Below are positions 26,877 to 35,818 of a DNA stretch of 64,000 nt, one piece after another. The number at the start of each line of letters is the position of its first letter. Position 1 is the stretch's first letter. The stretch is taken from positions 24,039-88,038 of the forward strand of contig JBGSHS010000450.1 in assembly GCA_041752115.1 (NCBI GenBank), written 5' to 3'. The notes below the pieces were generated by a model that saw nothing but the letters and a program-made list of their open reading frames with translations, ran no database searches and was not told where the DNA came from. A program made the position numbers and the translations under genes. This DNA is from JAJRVM01 sp041752115. GTDB lineage: Bacteria; Planctomycetota; Planctomycetia; Pirellulales; Pirellulaceae.

Positions 26877-27212
26877 TCAGGGCTTACCCGAGTCCGCACA
26901 ACGGCAGACGAACTGGCGGCAGCCAGGGCATCCCTCCCCGTACTTGCGGCGGACCGCTTCAGTAAGGTCGACGCCTGCCACGTTGGCGATGGTGGTGAGC
27001 CATGCCAAAACGTCGGCAAACTCCCCCATCTGGTCCTCGTGACTGCCGCTGCGCAGCGCCGCAGCCAACTCCCCCACCTCCTCCATCAACCACATAAACG
27101 TGCCATCTACTCCGCGCGCCAGATCCTTGCGCAAGTACATATTGCGGATCAGTTGCTGAAAATCCGCTAGAGTGATCTCCGTGCCGGTTTCGCCCGTGCC
27201 TGCTTTGTTCAT
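26877..27212 (-). CDS. MazG-like nucleotide pyrophosphohydrolase
   Basis: 111 residues, a single-domain MazG-type all-alpha NTP-PPase. ATG 27212 has GGAAGGG just upstream. Metal-binding pattern: WLMEEVGELAAAL (EExxE) and, about 20 residues later, GEFADVLAWLTTIAN (ExxD). Such enzymes hydrolyse nucleoside triphosphates, including damaged ones, to NMP and PPi. The C-terminus adds a Cys cluster CPGCRQFVCRC, reminiscent of a small zinc-binding tail, which is not usual for the short MazG family. Substrate unknown. Isolated: about 380 nt from the downstream gene. Confidence 0.88.
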   Translation of the reverse strand: MNKAGTGETGTEITLADFQQLIRNMYLRKDLARGVDGTFMWLMEEVGELAAALRSGSHEDQMGEFADVLAWLTTIANVAGVDLTEAVRRKYGEGCPGCRQFVCRCADSGKP

Positions 27213-27795
27213 GGCCCTTCCGCTCCGTGACGCCTCGACCTGGTCGGCCGGGCAGTAGATGCGGCTGCCGTCACTGACCCGAGAGGCTACCTCTTTCGGG
27301 TAGAAGGGACAGGCTGCCGGGAATCAACCGTCGCCATTGGCTCAAAGTCTACTGGATTGCCTGAGCTTTGTCTTGGCAGTCGCGTAACGGTTCTACGGAG
27401 CGAAATCCGCTTTGTTCCACTCCGCGGAAGGAATGGCGGGCCTCGCGGGGGGATTGGGGAGGTTGGCTGTCAGGATCGATCCGAGGGGCAGGCCGGTGGC
27501 GACGATGCTCGAAGAGCTTTGGTTCGCCAGCGCATCAGCTCGGGACGAGGACGGCGCTCGTCTGGTCTGACGCCCCAGAGTGCAGCATGCTGAGCGACTG
27601 GCAAGCCTGGAAAGCTCCGGATGGCTGTGATATCACACAGGCTCTCGCCAGTGAGTTCACGGCCGGAGCATGGCCTTGCGCCAGGTACCAGTGTTTGCTG
27701 GGGGGCCACCTCCTCGCTCTCCGTCCCGCTGGCGATGATTTGATCAGACGAAGTCGCATGCGGGCTTGCGGCAACAACCTCTGACGAGAATCTCT
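27213..27795. other. Intergenic region
   Basis: 583 nt between minus-strand genes. Open frames here, the longest 27368-27784 (plus), have no signal peptide, domain or Shine-Dalgarno and are treated as spurious. No tRNA or hairpin with T-run is seen. Confidence 0.35.
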
Positions 27796-29673
27796 TCAGC
27801 TGGATCTGCTATTTTCGCGCAGTGGAAGGGGACTACCTTGGGAGGCGGGTTGCATTTGTTCGAGCTGGACGACGCTCCGGAGTTGTTCCTTTTGCAGGAA
27901 CTCCCGCCCATATTTCACTTGGATGTGGTCCCATGGCAGCGGGTCGCCCATGGTGTACGGTTCGTGCAGCATCCGCTGAGCATCGATGCCGGCGTCGGCA
28001 AACGCCCGCCACCAGCGTTCGGCGCAGAGTTGTTCCGACCAACTGTCCATTCGAGCGCCTCGTTTCCAGGCAAGTTCCATGGCGTCGGCCACGCGACGGT
28101 CGCCGCGGCTGATGACCCCTTCCAGCAGGCTGGTCTCGATATCATGCCGTTTAATCTGCACGCTGCGGATCGACTTCTGCCGCCACAGGTAGTCGTGAGC
28201 CCATTGGAAGTACTCGCGCGTCTGCATGGCGTTCCATTGGTAAGGGGTATGAGCCTTGGGGACGAAATTCGATACGCTGGCAGTGACTTTCGCGAACCGT
28301 CCCCGTTCTTCCTTGCCGATCCGGGCAATGGTCTCGGCCATTTCGACGATGCCCTCCAGGTCACTGGGACGCTCTCCCGGCAGGCCGCACATGAAATAGA
28401 GCTTGACGCTTTCAAAGTTGTGGCGGAAAGCGACGCGACAACCCTCGAACAGATCGTCGTTCTTAATCCGTTTGCGGATCTGTTCCCGCATGTCGTCGCG
28501 TGCCACTTCAGGCGCTAACGTGAGACTCGAGCGACGAGTGTTGCCGACCAGTTCAGCGATGCTGCGCAACTGTTCGTTCACACGCAAGCTGGGAACCGAG
28601 ATGTTGACCCCGAGCGGTCCGAGTACTTCTTTGAGTCGTGTGACCAGTTCACGGAAGTGAGGGTAGTCGCTCGACGAGAGGGACAGCAGTGAGATCTCGT
28701 TGAATCCGGTGTTGTGATAGCTTTCCAGGGCGGCCTGAACGATTGTCTCCACGCTCCGCACGCGCAACGGTCGTTTAATTACCGTGCTTTGGCAGAAACG
28801 GCATTGCCAGGGACAGCCTCGCATGATCTCGACCGCGATGCGATCGTGGACGCATTCGACGTACGGAACGATCGGCTTGGTCGGCAGCGGAGTCGATTCC
28901 AGGTCGCTGACCAGGGCGGGCCGAACGGTCTCAGGTACTTCCGGCCGCCGACGCCGCAGGGATGCAAAACGTCCGTGGCGGTACTCGGGCTCGTAGAACC
29001 GCGGTACATAACCGTAGGGAAGCGAGGCAGCCAGCTGGAGCAGCAGTTCCTCCCGGACCGACTCTCCTCCCCTCCCCTGCCCCGTGGCGCCGCAAGGGCC
29101 GCACGCTTCACGTTTCAACTGCCGCCACAGGTCACAGATCTGCGGGAGGCTTTCTTCGCCGTCGCCCGTGACGAACACATCGACAAAGGGGGCTAGCGGC
29201 TCCGGGTTTTGCGCACAGGGACCGCCGGCAATGATCAGCGGATGCTCCAGTCGGCGTTCCGTCGACCGCAGCGGAATGCCGCCCAGATCCAAAATGGTCA
29301 GGACGTTTGGCATCGACAGTTCGTATTGCAGCGAGAAACCGACGACGTCGAATTCGTGGAGCGGTGTAAAGGTCTCCAAGCTGTACAACGGGAGTTGATG
29401 TCGCCGCAGCGAATTTTCCATGTCCATCCACGGCGCAAATACCCGCTCACACGCCCAATCGTCTCGGGCGTTCATCAGCGAGTAGAGTAGCTGATAACCG
29501 TGATGACTCATCCCGATCGTATAGAGATCCGGAAACGCCAGGCAGAGTCGACCACGGAAGTCGGCGCGCGGCTTGCGAACGATATTGAGTTCTCCCCCCA
29601 GATACTGGGCCGGCATCTGGACCCCCGGCAGTACCTGTTGGACGATCGTATCTCTCAGTTGCGTGTTGATCAC
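27796..29673 (-). CDS. B12-binding-domain radical SAM protein, TIGR03960 type
   Basis: 625 residues from GTG 29673, with GGAG about 9 nt upstream. Residues about 20-180 form a Rossmann-like cobalamin-binding domain (FPDLYTIGMSHHGYQLLY, VVGFSLQYELSMPNVLTILDLGGIP). The radical SAM cluster motif is MRGCPWQCRFCQ with Cys 287, 291 and 294 (CxxxCxxC). Later conserved parts are LSLSSSDYPHF, LTLAPEVARDDMR and KLYFMCGLPGERPSDLEGI. The pattern is that of the TIGR03960 family, often found near ribonuclease or 23S-modifying genes but of unassigned reaction; here it is not in an operon. Length is normal. Confidence 0.9.
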   Translation of the reverse strand: MINTQLRDTIVQQVLPGVQMPAQYLGGELNIVRKPRADFRGRLCLAFPDLYTIGMSHHGYQLLYSLMNARDDWACERVFAPWMDMENSLRRHQLPLYSLETFTPLHEFDVVGFSLQYELSMPNVLTILDLGGIPLRSTERRLEHPLIIAGGPCAQNPEPLAPFVDVFVTGDGEESLPQICDLWRQLKREACGPCGATGQGRGGESVREELLLQLAASLPYGYVPRFYEPEYRHGRFASLRRRRPEVPETVRPALVSDLESTPLPTKPIVPYVECVHDRIAVEIMRGCPWQCRFCQSTVIKRPLRVRSVETIVQAALESYHNTGFNEISLLSLSSSDYPHFRELVTRLKEVLGPLGVNISVPSLRVNEQLRSIAELVGNTRRSSLTLAPEVARDDMREQIRKRIKNDDLFEGCRVAFRHNFESVKLYFMCGLPGERPSDLEGIVEMAETIARIGKEERGRFAKVTASVSNFVPKAHTPYQWNAMQTREYFQWAHDYLWRQKSIRSVQIKRHDIETSLLEGVISRGDRRVADAMELAWKRGARMDSWSEQLCAERWWRAFADAGIDAQRMLHEPYTMGDPLPWDHIQVKYGREFLQKEQLRSVVQLEQMQPASQGSPLPLRENSRSS

Positions 29674-29851
29674 CGGTCAGACTCCGTTTCTCTTGCAGTG
29701 TTCCTACGTGCCTTGACTTGAGCTGGCTTGTCGGTCACAACGAGACATAGCGACGTGGCCGCGGGATGACTGCTCCAGCCCGTGGCGATACCCATACGCA
29801 CTCGGTTTCTTTTTGCATCCAGCACCTGTTCCAGCCGGGGTGTCCAGAAGC

Positions 29852-30187
29852 ATGTCTGATTATACGACCGTGGCCAAAGTCGGCGAGATTCCTGAGGGTC
29901 AGGGAGTCGCCGTTCCTGTGGGAAACAAGATGGTAGCGGTTTTTAACGACCGCGGACAGTATTTCGCCATCGACGACTGCTGCCCCCACATGGGCGCATC
30001 CCTGGCCGAAGGGGTGTTGGAAGACGGCGTGGTGGCCTGCCCCTGGCATGACTGGCGGTTCTGCGTCCATGACGGGACTTGGTGCGATAATCGTCGCATC
30101 AAGATCGAACACTATGATGTGCGGGTGCAGGGAGAGCAGATCCAGGTGCGAGTTGCCGACCAGGATCAGTCGCCGGCCGGCGGCTAA
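29852..30187 (+). CDS. Rieske [2Fe-2S] ferredoxin, NirD-like
   Basis: 111 residues from ATG 29852; the frame is open to 29813 but the downstream ATG is closer to GGGGTGTCCAGAAGC. A compact Rieske domain: DDCCPHMGAS (Cys44, His46) and CPWHDWRF (Cys63, His66) supply the cluster ligands. The length and the CPHxG/CPWHxW pattern resemble small nitrite reductase subunits (NirD) and Rieske components of ring-hydroxylating oxygenases, but no reductase or oxygenase gene is adjacent. Probably a cytosolic single-cluster electron carrier; its partner is unknown. Confidence 0.88.
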   Translation: MSDYTTVAKVGEIPEGQGVAVPVGNKMVAVFNDRGQYFAIDDCCPHMGASLAEGVLEDGVVACPWHDWRFCVHDGTWCDNRRIKIEHYDVRVQGEQIQVRVADQDQSPAGG

Positions 30188-30473
30188 CGTGTCAATGCCC
30201 GTGTGCGTTCCGGAAATGCGTCGGCGGCGCGACGCTGCCAGTCTGAGAGTCGGACCAGGGTCCTCAGAACATCGCACAAGCAGCCGCCGAATGAAGAGAA
30301 TGCATGGCGTGAGCGACGGTCGAGCAACTGCCGAGGAGCGCGATCGCGATTCTCCCGTGTGGTAATCGGACATTCCTTGTTCGTTAAATGCGGTTCAGAC
30401 GCCTCCGTGACCAAGCCTGCCAGCGGTTCAGGCCGAGTGAGTTGCTGGACGACCCATGTTGTTTGTCTTGTTG

Positions 30474-31160
30474 CTACAGCGACACCGTTCCGCCCGGTTC
30501 CAGCACGACAGGTTCGGCCTCTGTCTGCGAGCGAACCATCTCAGCCCACATGCCAGCGTCCTGTTGGATGGGGGGCCACGTATTGAAATGGTTCGGGACC
30601 ACCCGCTTCGGACCGATCAGCTTGATTGCCTCGATCGAGTCCTCTGGACCCATGGTAAACAGATCGCCGATCGGAAGAACCGCCAGATCGACTCCGCCGC
30701 GGCCGATCAGTTTCATGTCGGAGAAGAGAGCCGTGTCGCACGCGAAATAGATCGTGCCGTCGGTTGTCGTCAGCAGGAAGCCAGCCGGACTGCCACCGTC
30801 GGACCCGTCGGGGAGCTGCGAGCTGTGCCAGGCGACAGTCATCTTGACCGTGCCAAAAGGAAGCGTTGTCTTGCCTCCCAGATTCATTCCCACCGACTGC
30901 TCGATCCTGTGTTTCTGCGCCAGCCACTGAGTGATTTCGAAATTCGCCACCACGGTTGCACCGGTTCGGCGAGCGATCTCAGCTACGTCGGCCACGTGAT
31001 CAAAATGTCCATGCGATACAAGGATGAAATGAGCATCCACATCGGCAGCCCTGATCGGCGCTGTGGGAGAATCGTTGAGGAACGGATCGAGCAGCACAGT
31101 CGTGTCATCGATACGCACGGACCAGGTGCCGTGGCCCAACCATGTCAATTCTGTAGCCAT
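30474..31160 (-). CDS. UPF0173 metal-dependent hydrolase (metallo-beta-lactamase fold)
   Basis: About 228 residues from ATG 31160, preceded by GGAGGAG at about 7 nt. Short MBL-fold protein of the UPF0173/YtkL family: TWLGHGTWSVRID at the N-terminus, LLDPFLNDSP, the metal motif SHGHFDHV (HxHxDH), FACDTALFSDMKLIG, DLAVLPIGDLFTMGPEDSIEA, and GPKRVVPNHFNTWPPI. The family resembles tRNase Z and UlaG-like enzymes but its physiological substrate is unknown. It lies 193 nt after the stop-proximal end of pgi (31354) on the same strand, so it is probably a separate transcript. Confidence 0.92.
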   Translation of the reverse strand: MATELTWLGHGTWSVRIDDTTVLLDPFLNDSPTAPIRAADVDAHFILVSHGHFDHVADVAEIARRTGATVVANFEITQWLAQKHRIEQSVGMNLGGKTTLPFGTVKMTVAWHSSQLPDGSDGGSPAGFLLTTTDGTIYFACDTALFSDMKLIGRGGVDLAVLPIGDLFTMGPEDSIEAIKLIGPKRVVPNHFNTWPPIQQDAGMWAEMVRSQTEAEPVVLEPGGTVSL

Positions 31161-31353
31161 GATTTGTCTCCTCCGAATTGTGCGAAGTGCCCGAGGCTCG
31201 TGACAGGACACCGATCGGCCTGTCGGTCTCGCCGGTGTGTTCAGTCGAGAGCGATGCTGCAGACAGATGAGGGGAGTCGGCCGGCAGCCGGCGAAGTCGC
31301 TCACCGCCTGCGCGGGACGATTGATCCGCTCCTGCCTCAGCCGAAGTGATGGC

Positions 31354-32784
31354 CTACGCTCCCTCCTGCAGGATCCGATTCATATTCTTCTTGTAGGCTT
31401 CGACGCCAGGTTGTCCATAGGGATTGATGCCCAGCAACCGCCCCTCCACGACGGTCGCAAGCATCATCATCTGGAAGAACTGGCCTAGGGCGAACTCATC
31501 GACCTGCGGCAGATGGATGTTGGCCGTCGGACGTCCTCCCTCACGGTACGCCTGATTGGTTCCTGCGATCGCCGCATTCATGATCTCAGGCAGCGTGCGG
31601 TTCGCATGCACGTTCAATCCATCCTGATCCAGATCGCTCCGCCCCACCGCCAGCGGATCGGCGCGCCACTGGTCGACGATGAGATTCGTGTGCAATTTGT
31701 CCAGTCGACCTTCCTGATGCTGCTGAGCCCGCGAATGCAGGTCGCGGGTGTTGACGGCGGTGATGGGAGTGGCTCCCAGTTCCTGCTTGCCCAGACTTTC
31801 CGCCAGGAGCTGGTCGTACCACAAGCCGACCGCCTCGAGCGCCTTGGACCAGACGGACAGCACGCGAATTGTGACCTGGCGCTGGACTTCCAGCAGATGG
31901 CACACCCCCACATACTGCAGCACCACGTTGTCACGCACCGGCGCTGTTCGAAAATGCTCGTTCATGGCCACTGCGCCTTCGAGCAGTCGCCGCACATCCA
32001 GGCCCAGAATCGCCGCCGGCAGAAGTCCCACCGGGGACAGGACCGAGAACCGACCACCTACCCCGTCGGGCACCGAAAATACTTCACGGCACCGCAGCGC
32101 CTTCGCCAGATTGAACAACTTGCCACTCTGGCCAGTGACAGGAACCACCAATTCGGACAACAGATCTGTCTGGTTGCCGCACGATTGACGCAGGGCAGCC
32201 AGGAATTGACGCAGTGCGACGGCCGTCTCGAGCGTTCCGCCGCTCTTGCTGATCACGACGATGCCCCAACGTTGGTCGAGTGGCGCGGCCTGGGATCCAC
32301 CCCCCAGTAAGTGGAGCAAGCCCTGCGTGGCATCATTGTCAACGTTGTTCCCTTCGAAATACATGCGCGGGCGGCCGCCACGCTGTCCGCGATCCAATTC
32401 GTTGAAGTACGGCTGACAGCAAGCGTCCATCAACGCGCGGGCCCCCATGTACGAACCGCCGATTCCCAGCACGACAACTCGGTCGACGGTGTCCCCGAAT
32501 CGTTTGGCGGTTTCCAGGATTCGGCCTAGCTCGCTGGAACCGCGGGAACTGCGGTAATCGGCCAGAATTTTTTCCGGGAGCGGGAAGAAGCCAGCGTCCA
32601 ATGGTTGTTGGGCTGCCGGGATGGTCGCCGGACTGGCGAACTGAGCCGCGTCAACCTCCACGACTTCATGCCGCGCCTGTTCCAGTTTCGGTTCCAATTG
32701 TTCGAGTTGCTGTGGCGTGATCCCCGTCTCGTTGAGGAACACACCGGAGGGATCGTATTGGATTAACGAATTCGCGCTAGTCAT
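31354..32784 (-). CDS. pgi: Glucose-6-phosphate isomerase
   Basis: About 476 residues. Interconverts glucose-6-phosphate and fructose-6-phosphate in glycolysis and gluconeogenesis. ATG 32784 has GAGGA about 10 nt upstream; GTG 32790 is an alternative. Signature features: VVVLGIGGSYMGARALMD (phosphate-binding), FEGNNVDND, VVISKSGGTLETAVALRQ, DGVGGRFSVLSPVGLLPA with the catalytic region, QEGRLDKLHTNLIVDQ and YGQPGVEAYKKN. The sequence type is that of bacterial Pgi of about 450-550 residues. The gene diverges from an ApgM-type phosphoglycerate mutase gene, so two glycolytic enzymes share one 370-nt intergenic region. Confidence 0.94.
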   Translation of the reverse strand: MTSANSLIQYDPSGVFLNETGITPQQLEQLEPKLEQARHEVVEVDAAQFASPATIPAAQQPLDAGFFPLPEKILADYRSSRGSSELGRILETAKRFGDTVDRVVVLGIGGSYMGARALMDACCQPYFNELDRGQRGGRPRMYFEGNNVDNDATQGLLHLLGGGSQAAPLDQRWGIVVISKSGGTLETAVALRQFLAALRQSCGNQTDLLSELVVPVTGQSGKLFNLAKALRCREVFSVPDGVGGRFSVLSPVGLLPAAILGLDVRRLLEGAVAMNEHFRTAPVRDNVVLQYVGVCHLLEVQRQVTIRVLSVWSKALEAVGLWYDQLLAESLGKQELGATPITAVNTRDLHSRAQQHQEGRLDKLHTNLIVDQWRADPLAVGRSDLDQDGLNVHANRTLPEIMNAAIAGTNQAYREGGRPTANIHLPQVDEFALGQFFQMMMLATVVEGRLLGINPYGQPGVEAYKKNMNRILQEGA

Positions 32785-33154
32785 GATCACCGGTCCTCTG
32801 CCAATACTTCAGTCCTCGCTACGTGCGGCGCCGCTCAGGCAAGACATCGTTCTAGCCCACACGGTGGAAATCTACCAGCGGTCGACTGGCCGCGGATGCG
32901 ATCTTTGGGGTCGGGGGTTGGGAGTGGCGGAGCATGACAGGAACAAGAAAAGGATTGGTCGCCGCCTTGTGCAGAAGCATCATTCTGATAACACATGGAT
33001 ATTCGAGGACCTGAACCTCCGCTGGTGGCTGGACCGCCAGGCAACAGGGGAGACCGCTGACTTTGGTGCGCCGAGCAATGGTCGCTGACGGGAGAAGAAC
33101 GTGTGCGCATCGTGCGCACATCCGCCAGTTAACACAGTAAGAGAGAGCTGAAAG
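32785..33154. other. Divergent promoter region between pgi and the phosphoglycerate mutase gene
   Basis: 370 nt that must carry the start signals of both glycolytic genes. It contains the perfect palindrome at 33102-33120 and the GTTAACACAGTAA string at 33128-33140, both close to the plus-strand gene. Confidence 0.45.
33102..33140. promoter_or_regulatory. Perfect inverted repeat and ACAGTAA motif upstream of phosphoglycerate mutase
   Basis: TGTGCGCA (33102-33109) pairs with TGCGCACA (33113-33120) around TCG, ending 34 nt upstream of the ATG at 33155. It is followed by GTTAACACAGTAA (33128-33140). A related arrangement stands upstream of cvpA. It could be an operator or a leader hairpin. Confidence 0.35.
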
Positions 33155-34360
33155 ATGGATATTCAAGAACTGATGCGTCAGCTTCACACCAAGAACGATT
33201 CCAAAATTGTCATGCTCGTAGCCGACGGGCTGGGAGGTTTGCCGCTCACCCCCGCTGGTCCGACGGAGTTGGAGGCTGCTCACACACCCAATCTGGATCA
33301 GTTGGCAGCGCGAGGAGTCCAGGGAGCCAGCATTCCGGTTCTACCGGGCATTACTCCGGGGAGTGGACCAGGGCATTTGGGGCTGTTCGGGTACGACCCG
33401 CTGCAATTCGTGATTGGACGAGGTGCGTTGGAGGCGACAGGAGTCGGATTCGAGCTTCAGCCGGGCGACGTGGCGGTGCGGTGCAACTTCTGCACGCTCG
33501 ATGCCGCCGGGAATATCTCGGACCGGCGGGCTGGACGCATTGCGACCGAGGAAAGCGGGCCGTTGGCGATTTCGCTGCGCAAGATTGCCATCCCAGGGAT
33601 CGAGTTGTTTGTGGAGCCAGTGAAGGAACATCGATTTGTGATTGTGTTTCGAGGCGAGGGTCTGGAGGGGCAAGTCGCGGATACGGATCCTCAGGTGACA
33701 GGCCGTCCGCCGCTTGACCCGGTTGCCAACGAGCCAGGAAGTGAGAAGACGGCGGAGATCGCGATTGAGTTTCTGCGACAGGCCCGCACGCTGCTGCAAG
33801 GTCACCCGAAGGCGAATTTCCTGACCATGCGCGGATTTGCTGCCAAGCCCCACCTTCCGCCGTATCAAGAGGTGTACGGGCTGCGCGCTGCGGCGATTGC
33901 CGTCTATCCCATGTACAAAGGTCTGGCCCGGCTCGTAGGAATGGACATTGTTGGCGAAGCCACCACCCTCGACGAACAAGTGGATCTGCTGGAGAAGCAT
34001 TGGAACGAATACGACTTCTTCTTCGTACACTTCAAGTACACAGACAGCACCGGCGAAGATGGCAATTATGAGATGAAAGTGAAGCGGACGGAGCAGTTCG
34101 ACGCGATCATTCCGCGTGTCACAGCGCTCAAACCCGACGTGCTCGTTGTCACAGGCGATCATAGCACGCCGGCTTTTCTGAAGAGCCACAGCTGGCATGC
34201 GGTTCCAACCCTGCTGGTCTCCAACTGCTGCCGCCCCGACCAACATCAGACGTTTGGCGAACGCACCTGTGTGACCGGTGGTTTGGGCCAGTTCGAAGCC
34301 AAGTATTTGATGTCGCTGGCCATGGCTAACGCGGGTCGCCTCGGGAAATATGGAGCGTAG
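33155..34360 (+). CDS. apgM: Cofactor-independent phosphoglycerate mutase, archaeal (ApgM) type
   Basis: 401 residues, the length of the ApgM subfamily (shorter than GpmI). Interconverts 2- and 3-phosphoglycerate using two metal ions. Evidence: IVMLVADGLGGLPL (metal ligand and start of alkaline-phosphatase fold), LEAAHTPNLDQLAARG with a nucleophile-type region, GITPGSGPGHLGLFGYDP with the phosphorylated Ser, CNFCTLDAAGNISDRRAGRI, FVHFKYTDSTGEDGNYEMKV, and VVTGDHSTPAFLKSHSWH with metal-binding residues. The start ATG follows AGAGAGCTGAAAG. Divergent from pgi. In vivo it probably serves central glycolysis. Confidence 0.93.
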   Translation: MDIQELMRQLHTKNDSKIVMLVADGLGGLPLTPAGPTELEAAHTPNLDQLAARGVQGASIPVLPGITPGSGPGHLGLFGYDPLQFVIGRGALEATGVGFELQPGDVAVRCNFCTLDAAGNISDRRAGRIATEESGPLAISLRKIAIPGIELFVEPVKEHRFVIVFRGEGLEGQVADTDPQVTGRPPLDPVANEPGSEKTAEIAIEFLRQARTLLQGHPKANFLTMRGFAAKPHLPPYQEVYGLRAAAIAVYPMYKGLARLVGMDIVGEATTLDEQVDLLEKHWNEYDFFFVHFKYTDSTGEDGNYEMKVKRTEQFDAIIPRVTALKPDVLVVTGDHSTPAFLKSHSWHAVPTLLVSNCCRPDQHQTFGERTCVTGGLGQFEAKYLMSLAMANAGRLGKYGA

Positions 34361-34490
34361 TCAGCCGATGGACCAGAAAGGGTGAAGTCAGCTCACGATC
34401 GTCTGATGCGTCCGCCGGGATCGGCAGGGCCAGGGCACTTGGGTCCTGCCGGTGAAGGGCGTGCGCCAGACGCGTGGCAGGAGGTTCGAG

Positions 34491-35129
34491 ATGGTATCAG
34501 TTCATCACTCGGCAACGCGACGCCGGGGGATAGCCTGGCTGTGGGTGACCATGGTCGTCGGATGTGGCCAACCATCGGCAGGTCCCTCGGTAGTCCCGCC
34601 GCCGCCAGGGCAACAAACTTCCCAACAGGTTGGAACGGACCAGCAAAGGGAACTGGCTCGCGCGGCCCAGAAGGATCTGTTCGAACAGTTGTCAGGCCGT
34701 TTGCTCGCAGTTCTGTCCGACGGTGGACCGGTGCAGGCGATCGAGGTCTGCAGCCGCGAGGCCCTCGAGCTCACACAACGCGTTGGCCAGCAACGGAGTG
34801 TCCGCTTGGGACGCACGTCATTTCGTTTGCGCAATGCTGAGAATGCCCCCCCCGCCTGGGCGGCGGACCTGGTCCGGCGTCGTGTGGTCGATCCGCAGTT
34901 TGTGGAATTGCCCGAGGGTGCATTAGGGGCGTTGTTGCCGATTCATCTCAAAGAGACCTGTCTCGTGTGTCACGGGCCCAAGGACCAGATCCCGGACGAC
35001 GTGAGGCGGGCGTTGGCGGAGCACTATCCGGCTGACCAGGCTACCGGATTCGAACTCGATGCGCTGCGCGGTTGGTTCTGGATCGAGGTGCCAGAACTGG
35101 GCGGAAACCCGGAAACGCCGGCCCGCTGA
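34491..35129 (+). CDS. DUF3365-type haem-binding lipoprotein
   Basis: About 212 residues. ATG 34491 has GGAGG about 9 nt upstream; the frame open to 34452 has none. Lipoprotein signal with lipobox VVGC (Cys25), then a Pro/Gln linker. The folded part has AIEVCSREALELTQ, VRLGRTSFRLRNAENAP and, near the C-terminus, CLVCHG, a CxxCH motif for covalent c-type haem. This is the pattern of the DUF3365/Tll0287-like family, proposed to sense redox state or gas through haem. Probably anchored in an envelope membrane. The TGA stop is in the same frame as the P-type ATPase remnant that follows. Confidence 0.85.
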   Translation: MVSVHHSATRRRGIAWLWVTMVVGCGQPSAGPSVVPPPPGQQTSQQVGTDQQRELARAAQKDLFEQLSGRLLAVLSDGGPVQAIEVCSREALELTQRVGQQRSVRLGRTSFRLRNAENAPPAWAADLVRRRVVDPQFVELPEGALGALLPIHLKETCLVCHGPKDQIPDDVRRALAEHYPADQATGFELDALRGWFWIEVPELGGNPETPAR

Positions 35130-35507
35130 AGATTCTCCGGGCACTGGCAGCACCTGCTGAGTGACGGCGTACACGACGCCCCTGCTCTGGCCGTGGCGTC
35201 AGATGGCATTGCCATGGGCGCCACGGGGAATGGCGTCGCGTGGGAAACGGCCGACGTCGTTCTGATGACGGACGATCGGTCACGGATTCCTAGTTACTGT
35301 CGCGTCAAGCCGCCAGACGCGTCGTATCATTCGGAAAACCTCTGGTATGCTCTGGGAGTTGTTCTCTTTCTTCTTTCCGTAGCGCTCCTGGGATGGGCCG
35401 GCATCGGCGTGGCGATTGTGCTGCACGAAGGAAGTGCGCTCTTGGTGGTGGGAAAGGCTTTGTGGCTGCTTCGATTTCGAGGTGACACGTTGATCGCTTC
35501 CGAGTGA
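35130..35507 (+). pseudogene. Remnant of a P1B-type heavy-metal ATPase (C-terminal end)
   Basis: About 125 in-frame codons after the TGA of the previous gene, with no start of its own until 35193. The segment DGVHDAPALAVASDGIAMG (35166-35222) matches the conserved hinge of P-type ATPases, normally GDGVNDAPALAxA. It is followed by ATGNGVAWETADVVLMTDD, two membrane helices (NLWYALGVVLFLLSVALLG; GWAGIGVAIVLHEGSALLVV) and ALWLLRF, the typical end of CopB/ZntA-like proteins. The Asn of GVND is His and the first Gly is Ser. The phosphorylation (DKTGT) and ATP-binding parts are absent. I infer a decayed fragment left after a deletion or recombination, whose left edge is the lipoprotein gene end. Confidence 0.75.
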
Positions 35508-35745
35508 GAAGTGTTCGCGAAATCCGAAAAAACCGCTTCCCAAACCGCACCGACGGCAGGATTTTTTCTTTGAGGCTGGACGTCCGTTTTCGAGTTGCTA
35601 AGATGAGACCGAAAGCTCAGGAGACGTGACACACGTAACGCTCGATCGGGTTCCTGCGGGGTGCGCGGGGACGATTCTGGAAACGGGCGGACGTGACAAC
35701 TATGCCGTAACAGAAATTCGAATTCGATTCAGTCGACGCTCAAGA

Positions 35746-35818
35746 ACGGCGAGGCTGGCGACGTGCTGACCGGGAGGGGACCTGCCTGGTTGGCCTATCG
35801 CTTGCCTCGCCGTTTTTT
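35746..35818 (+). terminator. Terminator-like hairpin with long loop and T-run
   Basis: ACGGCGAGGC (35746-35755) pairs perfectly with GCCTCGCCGT (35804-35813), followed by T at 35814-35818. The loop is 48 nt. It could end transcription from the ATPase remnant or a small RNA, upstream of the Pup-like locus. Confidence 0.55.

Noticed and set aside
27368..27784. 138-residue plus-strand frame in a 583-nt intergenic region
   Set aside because: No domain or ribosome site; amino-acid composition looks like GC-driven noise.
34382..34840. 152-residue plus-strand frame overlapping the haem lipoprotein gene
   Set aside because: Shadow of 34491-35129, which has a lipobox, CxxCH and a good Shine-Dalgarno.
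35193..35507. 104-residue ORF read as an intact membrane protein
   Set aside because: In-frame sequence upstream (from 35130) continues the P-type ATPase hinge motif, so the ATG at 35193 is an internal Met of a truncated gene.
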